DNA of 64,000 nt from Candidatus Fredericiella danica (lineage in GTDB: Bacteria > Chloroflexota > Anaerolineae > Caldilineales > Caldilineaceae): contig JADJPH010000013.1 of NCBI GenBank assembly GCA_016713335.1, forward strand, positions 62,001-126,000. Reading direction: 5' to 3'. Position 1 is the stretch's first letter. Every line of letters begins with the position of its first letter. Both the position numbers and the translations under genes were made by a program. Shown piece after piece: positions 1-11,694 of this stretch. Under the pieces are notes generated by a model. That model did not search any database. It was not told where the DNA came from and worked only from the letters and a program-made list of their open reading frames with translations.

Positions 1-228
1 ACCATCTTTGAATGGTATTTCAAACAACCCGGCAGCGGTGATGGTTGGGAAAGCATGCAGCAGTCGATTGCGTTTAGCGATGAGGTGCAGCGTGAAGACA
101 TGGAAATCTGCAATGCGGTGCAGCGGAACCTCCATTCGCGCGCCTATGATCGGGGACGATTCTCGGTTAAACGCGAGAATGGCGTTCACCACTTTCAAGG
201 ACTGATTGCTGAGTATTTACGCGAGTAG
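1..228 (+). CDS. Rieske aromatic-ring oxygenase alpha subunit, C-terminal end (partial)
   Basis: An open frame enters the window at base 1 in frame 1 and ends with TAG at 226-228, giving about 75 residues. The segment contains LHSRAYDRGRFSVKREN followed by HHFQ, a pattern I know from the end of the catalytic domain of Rieske ring-hydroxylating oxygenase alpha subunits (choline or carnitine monooxygenase-like). The Rieske centre and iron ligands lie outside the window, so the substrate cannot be judged. The next gene, an FAD oxidoreductase, starts 15 bases later, suggesting co-transcription. The ATG at base 8 opens a different frame that is not this protein. Confidence 0.65.
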   Translation, partial: TIFEWYFKQPGSGDGWESMQQSIAFSDEVQREDMEICNAVQRNLHSRAYDRGRFSVKRENGVHHFQGLIAEYLRE

Positions 229-243
229 AAAGATCACATCATC

Positions 244-1854
244 ATGCCCACAACTCCTCCCTCCGCCCGCGCCTCGCTTGGCCACGTCGGTTTGCCGATG
301 CCGATCCGTGAACTTGCGGCAAAAGCGTGGGACGCCGTTATTGTCGGTGGCGGTCACAACGGACTCGCCTGTGCGGCCTATCTCGCCCGCGCCGGAAAGC
401 GTGTACTGGTGCTCGAAGCCCGTGACCGGCTTGGCGGCGCCTGCACGATTGAAGAAACGTGGCCCGGCTATCGCGTCTCCCCTTGCGCCTATCTGGCCGG
501 TCTGCTCCATCCGCTGGTTATTCAGGAACTGGATTTTCCGGCCTATGGCTACCACTGGACCCCCGCGCTCGCCGGCATTTTTGTACCCTTTGATGATGGA
601 ACGAGTGTGCAACTCTGGGATGACGATGAGCGCGCCGCGGAAGAGGTGCGCCGGCTTGCCCCGAAAGACGTCGCCGGTTTCCGCGCCATGCAAGCGGTCA
701 TGAAACGGGCGCGCGATGGGTTACGCCCATCCGGTGAGGGGGACATCTGGTTGGAACGCAGACCCACCCGCGAGATGATTGAAGACCGGCTTAAGGGCGA
801 CCGCGACGCCATCGACCTGGTGCTGAATTGGTCGATGGTGCAGTATGTTGAAAAATTTATCGACGATGAGCGCTTGCAGACGGCCTTTCTAGGGCAGGGT
901 GTGATTGGGACCAATGCCAGCCCGCACGATCCGGGTACGGCTTCGATCAACTTCCATCACTCTTCCGGTCGTCTGGGCGGCATGGATGGCATGTGGGGCT
1001 ATGTCCGCGGCGGGATGGGCACCGTGTCCTTTATTCTGGCCGATGCCGCCCGTGACAGCGGCGCGGTCATAGCCGCAGGTGCACCGGTGGCAAAGATCCT
1101 GCCGGGGCAAGGGGTGCAACTTGCCGGCGGTGAACTGATCCGCGCCCGTGTGGTTGTCGCAAACGCCGATCCCCGTGTGACCCTGCGCCTGTTAGGTGAC
1201 GCCGCCGACCCGGTTTGGCGTGCCCAGGTGGAGGCCGTCCCCCAGACGGGCTGTACGATCAAAGTGTCGTTGGCCCTCAGCGAACTGCCAAACTTCAAAG
1301 CACGGCCAGGAACCAATGAGGTTCACCACAAAGGCCAGATCAACACCCCGCTCACGAAAAAGGAATGGGACGACTACTATCACATTGCCAAGAGCGGGGA
1401 ACTGCCGCCGCGGCTGTGGACCGAACTCTATATCCAGACATCGCACGATCCGAGTGTTGCGCCTCCCGACCGCCACCTGATGAGCGTCTTCGCCCAATAT
1501 GTGCCGCACACCTTCGCACACGGCGATTGGGATCAGCGTCGTGAAGAAGTAGGCGACCTGGCCATCGCCTCCATGGCGCGTTACATCAGCAATTTTCCGG
1601 AGGCTGTTGTTCATCGTGAGGTGCTGGGGCCGCGGGATATCGAACAGAAGGTCGGCTTGACCGGCGGGCAGATTTTTCAGGGCGAGATCCTGCCGCAGTA
1701 CATGTGGGACCGCCGTCTTGCCTATCGCACCCCCATGGACGGCGTCTATCTCTGTGGCGCCGCCACCCACCCAGGGGGCAGCGTGATGGCGATCAACGGC
1801 CGCAACGCGGCCATGGAGGTGCTGGAGACCGAGTTCGGCGCAAAGCAAATATGA
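244..1854 (+). CDS. PYROXD2-like NAD(P)/FAD-dependent oxidoreductase
   Basis: The 536-residue protein has a dinucleotide-binding Rossmann motif VIVGGGHNG at residues 32-40, with the downstream VLVLEARDRLGG that ends the FAD beta-alpha-beta unit. The C-terminal GAATHPGGSVMAINGRNAA is the usual FAD-contacting tail of the phytoene desaturase/amine oxidase superfamily. Length and motifs fit the PYROXD2 (phytoene dehydrogenase-related) branch rather than carotenoid desaturases; no carotenoid genes are nearby. The substrate is unknown. It follows the Rieske oxygenase by 15 bases, so the pair may form one oxidative pathway. A second ATG 18 codons in (MPIREL) is a possible alternative start. Confidence 0.8.
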   Translation: MPTTPPSARASLGHVGLPMPIRELAAKAWDAVIVGGGHNGLACAAYLARAGKRVLVLEARDRLGGACTIEETWPGYRVSPCAYLAGLLHPLVIQELDFPAYGYHWTPALAGIFVPFDDGTSVQLWDDDERAAEEVRRLAPKDVAGFRAMQAVMKRARDGLRPSGEGDIWLERRPTREMIEDRLKGDRDAIDLVLNWSMVQYVEKFIDDERLQTAFLGQGVIGTNASPHDPGTASINFHHSSGRLGGMDGMWGYVRGGMGTVSFILADAARDSGAVIAAGAPVAKILPGQGVQLAGGELIRARVVVANADPRVTLRLLGDAADPVWRAQVEAVPQTGCTIKVSLALSELPNFKARPGTNEVHHKGQINTPLTKKEWDDYYHIAKSGELPPRLWTELYIQTSHDPSVAPPDRHLMSVFAQYVPHTFAHGDWDQRREEVGDLAIASMARYISNFPEAVVHREVLGPRDIEQKVGLTGGQIFQGEILPQYMWDRRLAYRTPMDGVYLCGAATHPGGSVMAINGRNAAMEVLETEFGAKQI

Positions 1855-1940
1855 CAATTGACAATTCGGCGCTGACTATCGAAAATGCGACTTTCCCAAC
1901 CTGATCCAACCAACGTTTTGCCCGCAAAGGAGGCAACTGA

Positions 1941-2924
1941 ATGCAGAAGCGAATCTCTCTCCTCGCATTGGTCCTGATTGTGGCCTTGCTGGTTGCGGCG
2001 TGCTCCGCACCGGCGGCGGCCCCGGCAGCGCCCGTCGCAACCACAGACGCGGCCGCGAGCGACGCCGCACCGGCTGCGAGTGGCGATCTGCTCGCCGAAA
2101 TTCTTGCGCGTGGCACGCTGCGCATCTCGACCGATCCGGCCTATCCACCACAGTCCGAATTGGTCGAAAGCCCCGAAAAACCGGCCAGCACCAAGTGCAC
2201 CGGCGAAGAGCGCACTGCCGCAGAATTCCAAGGCTTCGACATTGACGCCGCCGTCGAGATTGCCAAGCGTCTGGGCGTCGAGCCGTGCTTTGTCACGCCC
2301 GACTGGACACTGATCACCGGCGGCAACTGGGCGGGACGTTGGGATCTCAGCATCGGTTCGATGACGATCACACCGGAACGCATGGAGAAACTCTACTTCT
2401 CACAGCCGTACTATACGACGCCCGCCGCGTTCTTCGTTCACAACGAGAACACCACTTTCACCGCACCGGCCGATCTCTCGGGCAAGAAGGTGGGCGCATG
2501 CGCCGGCTGCACCTATGAATCCTATCTGGACGGCACGCTGGCCATCCCAGGCGAGACGATCGACTTCGTGGTCACAGATGCTGAGATTACCGGCTACGAT
2601 ACCGACACCTCAGGGCTTCAGGATCTGGCGTTGGGCGATGGCGTCCGGCTCGATGCGATGTTGACGGCGCTGCCCACCGGTCAGGGCTACATTGCCGACG
2701 GCAACCCCGTCAAGCAACTGGGCGACCCGGTCTATTTCGAATACCTGGCCGGCGCCATCGACAAGGGTAGCCCGCTGGACACCACCAGCTTCCGCGCCAA
2801 GGTGGACGAAGTCATCCAGGCGATGCACCAGGACGGCACGCTCAAGCAACTGGCGGAAAAGTACTACGGCACAGATCTCAGCGCCGCCGCCGCACCATTC
2901 GACATCGCCGGGCTAAAGCAATAA
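1941..2924 (+). CDS. Amino-acid ABC transporter substrate-binding lipoprotein
   Basis: The 327-residue protein begins with a lipoprotein signal peptide ending LLVAAC, with the lipidated Cys at residue 21, followed by an Ala/Pro/Thr-rich tether. The mature part resembles family 3 solute-binding proteins (His/Gln/Lys-binding): a GTLRISTDPAYPP start of lobe 1, FDIDAAVEIAKRLG, and a C-terminal DGTLKQLAEKYYG. A strong ribosome site AGGAGG lies at 1928-1933. The matching permease follows after a 153-base gap holding a stable hairpin. The protein should present a polar amino acid to the permease outside the membrane. The exact ligand is not predictable. Confidence 0.85.
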   Translation: MQKRISLLALVLIVALLVAACSAPAAAPAAPVATTDAAASDAAPAASGDLLAEILARGTLRISTDPAYPPQSELVESPEKPASTKCTGEERTAAEFQGFDIDAAVEIAKRLGVEPCFVTPDWTLITGGNWAGRWDLSIGSMTITPERMEKLYFSQPYYTTPAAFFVHNENTTFTAPADLSGKKVGACAGCTYESYLDGTLAIPGETIDFVVTDAEITGYDTDTSGLQDLALGDGVRLDAMLTALPTGQGYIADGNPVKQLGDPVYFEYLAGAIDKGSPLDTTSFRAKVDEVIQAMHQDGTLKQLAEKYYGTDLSAAAAPFDIAGLKQ

Positions 2925-2966
2925 CCCAAGTCCGTACCTGGAGGTCCTTTTCAACTTGCAGGTAGG

Positions 2967-3010
2967 CTGGAGAAACACAGGAAGGCAATTGCCAATCTGT
3001 GTTTCTCCGG
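2967..3010 (+). promoter_or_regulatory. Intercistronic hairpin between binding protein and permease
   Basis: Arms at 2969-2980 and 2997-3008 are a perfect 12-bp inverted repeat, extendable to 14 bp (2967-2980 with 2997-3010) with one G-U pair. The 16-base loop contains the palindrome GGCAATTGCC. There is no T-run, so this is not an intrinsic terminator. In other ABC operons such hairpins protect the binding-protein message and raise its ratio to the permease; that role is inferred here. Confidence 0.6.
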
Positions 3011-3077
3011 CACTCCACCCTTTCGCACCGGTTCTGTTATCGCCCTACAGCCCGACTATCCACAGGGGAATATCGAG

Positions 3078-3961
3078 ATGGCCTTATTTGCGGGTAATGA
3101 AGTCAGTGCTGCCGGTTTCGACCTGACTGACCCCCGAGACCAGGCTGCGTTTGCAGCACAATTGGCAGCGCATGATCGACGCCAGAAGAGCTGGCAGCAG
3201 TTCAAGGTTGGCCTGGTCTGGCTGGCAATGTTCATGCTGTTGGGCATTGCGCTACGCCTGCTCAACGTCAGCTACCTCTACATCTTCGAGCATTTTGGCT
3301 TCGTGCTTGAAGGTATCTGGGTGACGTTGGGCGTCTCGCTTGCATCCATTACGATTGCCACCATTCTGGCGCTTTTGGGCGCCCTCGGTCGCCTTTCACC
3401 GCACGCGATCTTTCAAGGTGTCTCAGGGTTCTATGTCTCGATCTTTCGCGGAACGCCGCTGCTGGTGCAGATTTTCATCATTTATCTTGGGCTGCCGCAG
3501 ATCGGGCAGCAGTTGAAGGCGATGGGGTATCCGCAGTTAGGTAACCTCTTTATCCTCGGCGCCATCCAATCCGGGATTTTGGCATTGAGTCTGAACTATG
3601 GCGCATACATGACGGAAATCTTCCGTGCCGGCATTCAATCCGTGGCGAAGGGGCAGTGGCAGGCAGCCTCTGCACTGGGTATGAGCCATTTGCAGACCCT
3701 GCGCATGGTGGTCATGCCGCAGGCCATCCGCATGATCATTCCGGCCATCGGCAATCAATTCATCGCTATGCAGAAGGATTCCTCGCTTGTTTCGGTCATG
3801 GGGATCTGGGAGATTACCTACCGTGCGAATCGCTTCGCCCGCAAAGACAGCATGTTTATGGAGATGTTCCTATTGGCCGCAGCAATGTACTGGATCCTGA
3901 CGATGATTTCCGAATGGCTTCAAGCCCGCCTGGAGCAGCGCATGGCCCAGGGCGAGCACCG

Positions 3962-3965
<4 letters not shown>
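3078..3965 (+). CDS. Amino-acid ABC transporter permease (HisM/GlnP type)
   Basis: This is a 295-residue inner-membrane protein. A 60-residue cytoplasmic N-terminal extension precedes the transmembrane segments, and the C-terminal half has the cytoplasmic EAA loop (AASALGMSHLQTLRMVVMPQ) that docks the ATPase. The segment FRGTPLLVQIFIIYLGLP is typical of the His/Glu/Gln permease family. It should form the channel for the ligand delivered by the upstream lipoprotein. No ATP-binding subunit is encoded nearby: the next gene overlaps its stop by four bases (ATGA) and is unrelated. The ATPase must therefore come from elsewhere or be shared. Confidence 0.87.
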
Positions 3966-5996
<2,031 letters not shown>

Positions 5997-6226
5997 TTGG
6001 GTGCGTTGCTCGGGGGAAAAGATCAACGCGGAGATGCGGAGGGGCGCGGAGAGCGCGGAGGAGGAAGAGCGGATGGAGGGATGCGCGGGGGACGGGGGGA
6101 AACACCACCCTGACGGGATGGTGCTCTGACGGACGGCGGGACGGGGGGATCACCACCCTCACGGGATGGTGCTCTGACGGAGGTGCTGGCGGACGGCGCC
6201 TCCCAAACGAGCGCCGGCGCCCGGAT
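5997..6226. repeat. Convergent intergenic region with 48-bp tandem hairpin repeat
   Basis: The gap lies between the convergent thioredoxin-domain and S41 genes. A G-rich stretch (GCGGAG-type words, 6026-6060) is followed by two copies of a 30-base block, at 6103-6132 and 6151-6180, that differ at one base and repeat with a 48-base period. Each copy folds on itself (CACCACCC against GGGATGGTG). No gene is visible. The copies may serve as back-to-back termination or processing hairpins for the two converging transcripts. Confidence 0.6.
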
Positions 6227-8873
6227 CTACACAGCAAGATCCGGGCGTCGGGTTGTCATCTCACGGAGACTACTTTCCCCAACTACCGACGACGCCCAGA
6301 TCCAGGCGCCCGGGTCCGCGGATGGGTAGTTGACGCGCACCCACAGCCCATCCGGGCTGGTCTCCAATACCTGCCACTCGGTCTGGTTCGCTATCGAGCC
6401 AACCATCCCACTGGTGATTGAGGGACCTGCGTACGCAAGGATGCGCGGGGCGCGCACCATAATCCGGATGGTGCTCCCAACCGGCATTATCGCAGGCGCC
6501 GCACCTTCCGGCGTTGCTGCAACCGTGGCAGTGACCTCACCGGATGCTGCGGCCGCAGGCGCTTCAGTCGGCGTGGCTTCAGCGGTCGCTTCCTCCGTGG
6601 TCTCAGCAGTGGCAGTTGCTTCCTCTGTTGCCTCCTCCGTTACCTCTTCTGTGGCTGCCGGTTTGACTGCGGTCGCGTCGGCCGGCGTTGTGGCCGCAGT
6701 TGCCGTCATTTCTGGCGTTGCTTCACGGCGGCCACTTCCGGGTACGCCTCGGCTTCCGCGGTGACCTTGGCTCTGGCGTTGCTGCGACCGCCACCGGCGT
6801 CGCCTCGCTCTCCGCACCGGCTGCTGCGCTATAGGGCAAATCCTCATCAAGGAGCACCGCCGTGGCGGCGTCGAGCAGAAGATCGCCGTCGTAGAAGAGA
6901 GTTTCTTCTGTGACCGGCACCCGCACCGTAGGCGGCACGCCCTTGCCTTCGATGTGAATGTTGCCGTCCATATCCACGGCGCGCCCGACCGTGAATTGAA
7001 GCTGTTGCAGATCGGGCATCCGGAAGACGCCAATACTGCCGCCCAGACCGGCGGTTGGATAGTTGCCGATCACGTCGGCGCGCCCCTGTTGGGTGAGGTC
7101 ATAAGTAAAGAATTCACAGGCGCTGGCACAGTTCGGGCCGGTGATGACCGCAATGCGCCCATTGTATCGAAGCGTCTCATCGGGCGGATAGAAGCGGTCG
7201 ATCGTGCGGTCGTCGAAGTAGAACTCGCCAAGGCTCTCATCGAAGAAGCCCGCATTGCCCAACTCCAACTCGTCATTAAAGAAGTACGCCGCCATCTGAT
7301 CGGCGAGGAAGCCATTGCCGCCCCCGTTCTGGCGCATGTCAATGATTAAACCGGGTATACCGAGACCGTTGAGTGTCTGCATCAACCGTTCCCACAGTTG
7401 AATCGTCAACAGTTCGTTGTCGGAGAAACCGTAAATCTTGACATAGCCGAGTCCACTGTCAAGCAGGCGGAATTCAATCGGCTGTTCGGCGCCGGTCAGA
7501 CCGCGATTGAGCGAGGAGAAACGGAAACTGTCCGGTTCTGCGACAAAGGTCAGTTTTGCAGTCTGCGGTTCAGCGGCGTCTGGGTTCTGGTATTTGACTT
7601 CGATCTCAGTTCCAAGCGGCGCCCGCGTGGCATACCGGAGCTGCTGGAGACGCAGATTGGCTTCTGAACTCGAAGTGCGGAAGGGCCTTGCCTCAGCAAC
7701 ATAGTCCCCGACCGGCATCCCGCCCATTTCCAGAATCTGGGCGCCTAGTGCGATGCCCGCTTGTTCCGCCGGACCGTCCGGGGTGATAAAGTTGACGATC
7801 ACCTCGCCGCCATCCAACTCGCGCATCGCCAGCCCGAGACCGCCGCCCGTTGCGCGCTCAAAATCTTCCCGGATCAGCGGCATGCCAACATGTCCATCCG
7901 GGATCGACAGGGTGAAATCAAAGAGCGCACGGCGGTATTCATCAGAATCGCGATTCTGATCGGCTTCCTCCATCCGCGGACGAAATTCCGCTACCAACGC
8001 ATCCCAGTCGATCTGTTTATAGTCGGTGAAGGCATACTCCTTGCGCATCTTCTCGATCATCTTGTCGAAGGCCTCGGCGTAACTGAGGCTCGAAAAGTCG
8101 TCGAGCGCAATCTCTTCCGGTTCCACCAGCGCCAGGTTCGGCCGCGCCGAGCGATCAAAGGTGAACGGGTCAGAATCCATGTTCACAATGGTATAGCCCG
8201 CGGGCAACGTCACAATCGGGTCATCTTCAGTGAAGAGTTTGCCATCCTCTCCAAAGCCGCTGGGAAACCCCTGTTGATCATCAGGCGCCCAGACTACATA
8301 GGCGCCGCCGGTGACCTCACCCTTGCCACTTGGGGTGCCGGTGACGCGCGTGGTGGCATACGCCGTGGACCAGCCGCCACCCTGGAGGTCGCGCTGTTCC
8401 AGATACGGATCGCCAAAAATATTCGTCCAGTAGGCAACAGCGAAGGTCTGGACCCCTTTGTCTTCCTTCCCATCCTGGTCGACGTCGCGCAGGGCGCCTT
8501 GCGGCTCTATGGGGAGCGACAAAGTCCAGGTAAAGGGTGGGGTGAAGAAGTCACCGGTGATGACTCCCAGCACTTGCGACTCGGGCGACATGATATAGCC
8601 GCGATCCCGATCGACAAACCCCGCCTGGTCCTCCAGGACAATCAGGGGTTCGGCGACACCCAACGTGATCAATGGGTTGGTGTAATCCATTTCGCCGGCG
8701 ATCACAACGGGACCGCCCTCATCGTTGTTGACGGTTGCGGGTGGTGGATTGTCAGATTGGGCCAGTGCCGGCAACGCGGGGGCTGCCAGGAGGGTTGCCA
8801 ACAATAGTACGCTGAAGCCGGTGAGTAGTTTTTGCATAGTTGTAGCCTTTGGTGCAGATTCTGAAGTCTTCAT
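6227..8873 (-). CDS. Exported S41-family peptidase with SH3-like C-terminus (two frame breaks)
   Basis: A signal peptide (LLATLLAAPALPALAQ) is followed by about 250 residues of unassigned domain, a PDZ-like segment (GEVIVNFITPDGPAEQAGIALG), and the S41 catalytic domain with RQNGGGNG and GPNCASACEFF, where the Ser of the latter is the likely nucleophile. A Thr/Glu/Ala-rich linker then leads to an SH3-like module (WQVLETSPDGLWVRVNY). Two one-base deletions, near 6765-6769 and 6720-6727, separate the peptidase from the linker; reading all three frames in turn keeps the low-complexity linker continuous. ATG 8873 overlaps the upstream epimerase stop (ATGA). An internal ATG at 8837, preceded by AAAGG, would put the signal peptide right at the N-terminus. 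It probably processes envelope proteins outside the cell. Confidence 0.78.
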
Positions 8874-9862
8874 TGGGAGCTTGAAGCGCCAGCCTGTTGT
8901 CTGGAGCGTTCATATTCGATTACGTCGTCCAGGATTTGCGGCAATTCGTATTTTGCCCGCCAATCGATCGTCGCCCGGATTTTTGTCGTGTCGGGCACAC
9001 GCCGTCGCATGTCCTCAAATCCAGGCGCGTACGCCTCACTGTAGGGAATATACTCGATTTGCGAGGCGCTGCCTGTGCGCTCTATCACCTTCTGGGCAAG
9101 TTGGTTGATGGTCACCTCGTGATGGCTGCCAACGTTGTAGATCTCTCCAGACGTCTTGTCCGGGGCATCCAGCAATTTCACCACCGCCCGCACGCTGTCA
9201 TATACATGGCAGAAGCACCGGGACTGTTCGCCGTCGCCGTAGACCTGGATAGGCGCGCCCGTCAGTGCGGCGCGTACGAAGCGTGGCACCACCATGCCAT
9301 AGCGCCCCGTCTGGCCAGGTCCGACGGTGTTGAAGAAGCGAATGATGGTGACGGCGAGGCCGAGTTCACGGTGCGCCGCAAGACCCAGAAATTCGTCCAG
9401 CAGTTTGCTGGCGGCATAACTCCACCGGCTGCGCGACGAGGAGCCAAGCAGCAGGTCGTCATCTTCCGAGAAGGGCACCTTGACGCCCTTTCCATAAACC
9501 TCGCTCGTGCTGGCGATCAGGGTCCGGCAACGATAGCGCCGTGCGGCGGCCAGCACCGAATGGGTGCCTAATACATTGGTTTCGATGGTCTCGGTGGGGC
9601 GTTCTACGACCAACTGGACGCCAACTGCGGCGGCCAGGTGCACGATTGCGTCCGCCTGGGAGGCAAGACGATCCAGCACCAGGTCATTGGCGAGATCATC
9701 GATCGCAAATGAGTAGAGCGGATGCTGCGCAAAGGTAGCAATATTGTCGTAGCTCCCGGTGGTCAAGTTATCGAGCACTGAGACGCGATCGCCGCGTTCC
9801 AACAGTGAGCGGACGAGATGGCTACCGATAAAACCGGCGCCACCTGTGATGAGGACATGCAT
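8870..9862 (-). CDS. NAD-dependent nucleotide-sugar epimerase/dehydratase
   Basis: This is a 330-residue extended short-chain dehydrogenase. It has the NAD-binding GGAGFIGS at residues 7-14, the catalytic Ser-Thr region STSEVYG, and YAASK. Substrate-side motifs RFFNTVGPGQ and a C-terminal sugar-binding lobe fit GalE or UDP-glucuronate decarboxylase-type enzymes. It likely interconverts UDP-sugars for surface polysaccharide. The stop overlaps the start of the S41 peptidase gene by four bases. Upstream lie the divergent promoter and gene of a DtxR-type regulator. The precise substrate cannot be told from sequence alone. Confidence 0.85.
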   Translation of the reverse strand: MHVLITGGAGFIGSHLVRSLLERGDRVSVLDNLTTGSYDNIATFAQHPLYSFAIDDLANDLVLDRLASQADAIVHLAAAVGVQLVVERPTETIETNVLGTHSVLAAARRYRCRTLIASTSEVYGKGVKVPFSEDDDLLLGSSSRSRWSYAASKLLDEFLGLAAHRELGLAVTIIRFFNTVGPGQTGRYGMVVPRFVRAALTGAPIQVYGDGEQSRCFCHVYDSVRAVVKLLDAPDKTSGEIYNVGSHHEVTINQLAQKVIERTGSASQIEYIPYSEAYAPGFEDMRRRVPDTTKIRATIDWRAKYELPQILDDVIEYERSRQQAGASSSQ

Positions 9863-9943
9863 TTGCTGGCTTATCCTTGATTTTCAGGGATGAAATTGAA
9901 TGGTCGCATTATCGCAGGGGCGCGCGGTTTTGACAATCAGATG

Positions 9944-9973
9944 TTGACACCAATTCTCAGTGGGACTTATAAT
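9944..9973 (+). promoter_or_regulatory. Sigma70-type promoter of the DtxR-type regulator
   Basis: A consensus -35 TTGACA (9944-9949) is separated by 18 bases from a consensus -10 TATAAT (9968-9973). It points to the regulator and Nudix genes. A second TTGACA lies at 9930. The A/T-rich stretch just after the -10 is the natural place for an operator, but no clear DtxR-type palindrome was recognised. Confidence 0.8.
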
Positions 9974-10035
9974 CGCGCCTAATAATTCTAAGCGATCTCA
10001 TAAAAATCGTGCGGTGCGAAACACCGCTGGCGAAG

Positions 10036-10755
10036 ATGCAGACTTTTTGTGGCATTACCACTGACGGCATGCTAGATTATTTGGCAGCCATTTACAAACT
10101 GGGGACGGGCCAAAGCACCAACGGCGACCGAGTCACGACTTCTGCCCTTGCCGAGAAGATGCATGTTTCGCCGGCCGCGGCAAGTAGCATGCTGAAACGT
10201 CTGGAGGAGACTGGCTTTGTCGAGCGCTCCAATGTCGATGGCATCACGTTGACAGAGCAGGGGCGGCTCGCTGCGCTCCAACTGATTCGACGTCACCGGT
10301 TGCTGGAAGTGTTTCTCGTGCGCGTACTGGGATTCACCTGGGATCAGGTCGATCTGGAGGCTCACCGCCTTGAGCATTCCATCAGCGCTGCTTTTGAAGA
10401 CCGGATGGATCGACTGTGTGATTACCCCACGCATTGCCCGCACGGTGACCCGATTCCGCGCAAGGATGGGACGCTCCCGCAGGAATCGTTGTTGTCGCTC
10501 ACGGCGATGTCGCCGGGCCAACAGGGGGTTTTGCGGCGCGTGGGCAGCAACGACGCGCGTGTGTTACGCTACCTGAGCCAACTGGATTTGCAGCCCGGCA
10601 CGGCCTTGCGACTGGTCGATGTCGCACCCTTTAACGGTCCGATAACGCTTGCGGTCATCGCCCCCGGTTGTGACCCGCCGCCGACGCACATGCTTGGGAG
10701 CGAACTTGCCGCCAAGCTGTTTATTCTTTTGGAACCCGCCAATCAAGTGAATTGA
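10036..10755 (+). CDS. DtxR/MntR-family metal-dependent regulator
   Basis: The N-terminal winged helix (MLDYLAAIYKL, then VTTSALAEKMHVSPAAASSMLKRLEETGFVERS) is followed by the dimerisation helix region with metal ligands expected in RRHRLLEVFLVRVLGF, EAHRLEHSIS and HCPHGDPIP. An SH3-like FeoA domain (about residues 155-235: SLLSLTAMSPGQQGVLRR) ends the protein. This three-domain layout matches IdeR/MntR, which repress metal uptake when Fe or Mn is bound. Start choice is uncertain: GTG 10009, ATG 10036 and ATG 10069 are all in frame and none has a clear ribosome site. No metal transporter is adjacent, so the target is unknown. Confidence 0.85.
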   Translation: MQTFCGITTDGMLDYLAAIYKLGTGQSTNGDRVTTSALAEKMHVSPAAASSMLKRLEETGFVERSNVDGITLTEQGRLAALQLIRRHRLLEVFLVRVLGFTWDQVDLEAHRLEHSISAAFEDRMDRLCDYPTHCPHGDPIPRKDGTLPQESLLSLTAMSPGQQGVLRRVGSNDARVLRYLSQLDLQPGTALRLVDVAPFNGPITLAVIAPGCDPPPTHMLGSELAAKLFILLEPANQVN

Positions 10756-10760
10756 GTCAA

Positions 10761-11192
10761 ATGATGGGTGCAAAGTACTATGAAGCCGCAGGGGGCGTGG
10801 TCATTCGCGATGGGTTGATGCTGGTATTGGACCGGCCACAGCGTGGTGAGCTTAGACTGCCCAAGGGCCATATTGAGGCCGGTGAGCAAGCCAGGGAGAC
10901 CGCCCTGCGTGAAACAACGGAGGAAAGCGGCTATTCCGGTCTGGAAATTTTGGCCGATCTAGGTTCGCAGACCATCGAGTTCGACTTCAAAGGCAATCAC
11001 ATCCGGCGTTTGGAACACTACTATCTGATGCGGCTGCTCAATGACGAGATCGCTGAGCGAAGTGCCAACGATGAAGAGCAGTTTGTTCCTCTGTGGCTGC
11101 CCTGTGAGGATGCAGTGCAGCAACTCACATTCAATGCAGAGCGGGCGGTTGCCAGACGAGCGCTGGAGATCTACCGGGAATTCGAAGGGTGA
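10761..11192 (+). CDS. Nudix hydrolase
   Basis: The protein of about 143 residues carries the Nudix box GHIEAGEQARETALRETTEESG (GX5EX7REUXEEXG), the Mg-binding pyrophosphohydrolase loop, between a GGVVIRDG strand and an Ala-rich C-terminal helix. Size and sequence resemble Ap4A or dinucleoside-polyphosphate hydrolases. It begins six bases after the DtxR-type stop, so the two are co-transcribed. TTG 10752 and ATG 10764 are alternative starts. A bidirectional terminator follows. Confidence 0.85.
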   Translation: MMGAKYYEAAGGVVIRDGLMLVLDRPQRGELRLPKGHIEAGEQARETALRETTEESGYSGLEILADLGSQTIEFDFKGNHIRRLEHYYLMRLLNDEIAERSANDEEQFVPLWLPCEDAVQQLTFNAERAVARRALEIYREFEG

Positions 11193-11253
11193 GCAGCATT
11201 GGATGCTCGGCGTCCCGGCGGAGCCACTGATTCGCCGAGAGTCCAGCGAAAAT

Positions 11254-11287
11254 AAAAAGTGGAGGGCATTCCTCCACTTCGCTTTTT
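11254..11287. terminator. Bidirectional intrinsic terminator
   Basis: A nine-base stem (AAGTGGAGG at 11257-11265 with CCTCCACTT at 11271-11279, loop GCATT) is flanked by an A-run upstream and TTTTT at 11283-11287. It lies between the convergent Nudix and infA genes and can stop both transcripts. Confidence 0.85.
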
Positions 11288-11359
11288 CAACCGCTGGCGA
11301 GTGTACGGGCGCGTGCTCTCCATGAATAGAGAGCAGCGGACCGGCCAGGTTCGCATGCA

Positions 11360-11578
11360 TCAATTGCGATATCGATACGTAATGCGCCCGCGCGTCAAAT
11401 CATATGGACTCATCTCGACCTTAACCCGATCTCCCAGTAGCACGCGGATATAGTACTTTCGCATTTTTCCGGAGAGATAGGCCAGCACTGTGTGCCCATT
11501 CTCGAGTTCGACGCGGAACATTGCATTCGGCAATGCGTCAACAATTTTACCGTCCAGAGTGATTGTCTCTTCGGCCAT
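11360..11578 (-). CDS. infA: Translation initiation factor IF-1
   Basis: The 72-residue OB-fold protein has the family signatures ITLDGKIVDALPNAMFRVELENGH and GKMRKYYIRVLLGDRVKVEMSPYDLTRGRI. IF-1 binds the 30S A site during initiation. The length is exactly that of the family. Here infA follows rpsU on the minus strand; in many bacteria it sits in the ribosomal-protein operon near rpmJ, so this neighbourhood is a Chloroflexota-type arrangement or a second copy. GGGAG precedes the ATG. Confidence 0.95.
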   Translation of the reverse strand: MAEETITLDGKIVDALPNAMFRVELENGHTVLAYLSGKMRKYYIRVLLGDRVKVEMSPYDLTRGRITYRYRN

Positions 11579-11638
11579 GTAACTCCCTTCACTGACTAGA
11601 GTGGTTGCCGTCCAAGCCCCGCAGACCAGGCTGATTCA

Positions 11639-11673
11639 GCGCACAGAGGAAACATACTCGCGCCTCTGTGCGC
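11639..11673 (-). promoter_or_regulatory. 11-bp hairpin between rpsU and infA
   Basis: Arms GCGCACAGAGG (11639-11649) and CCTCTGTGCGC (11663-11673) pair perfectly around a 13-base loop. On the minus strand no T-run follows, so it is more likely an attenuator, a processing site or a partial terminator than a strong intrinsic terminator. Confidence 0.6.
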
Positions 11674-11694
11674 CAAACGCCCGTGGTCAACCCG

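Noticed and set aside
7761..8807. 348-residue open frame on the plus strand
   Set aside because: Antisense to the S41 peptidase, with no motif or ribosome site.
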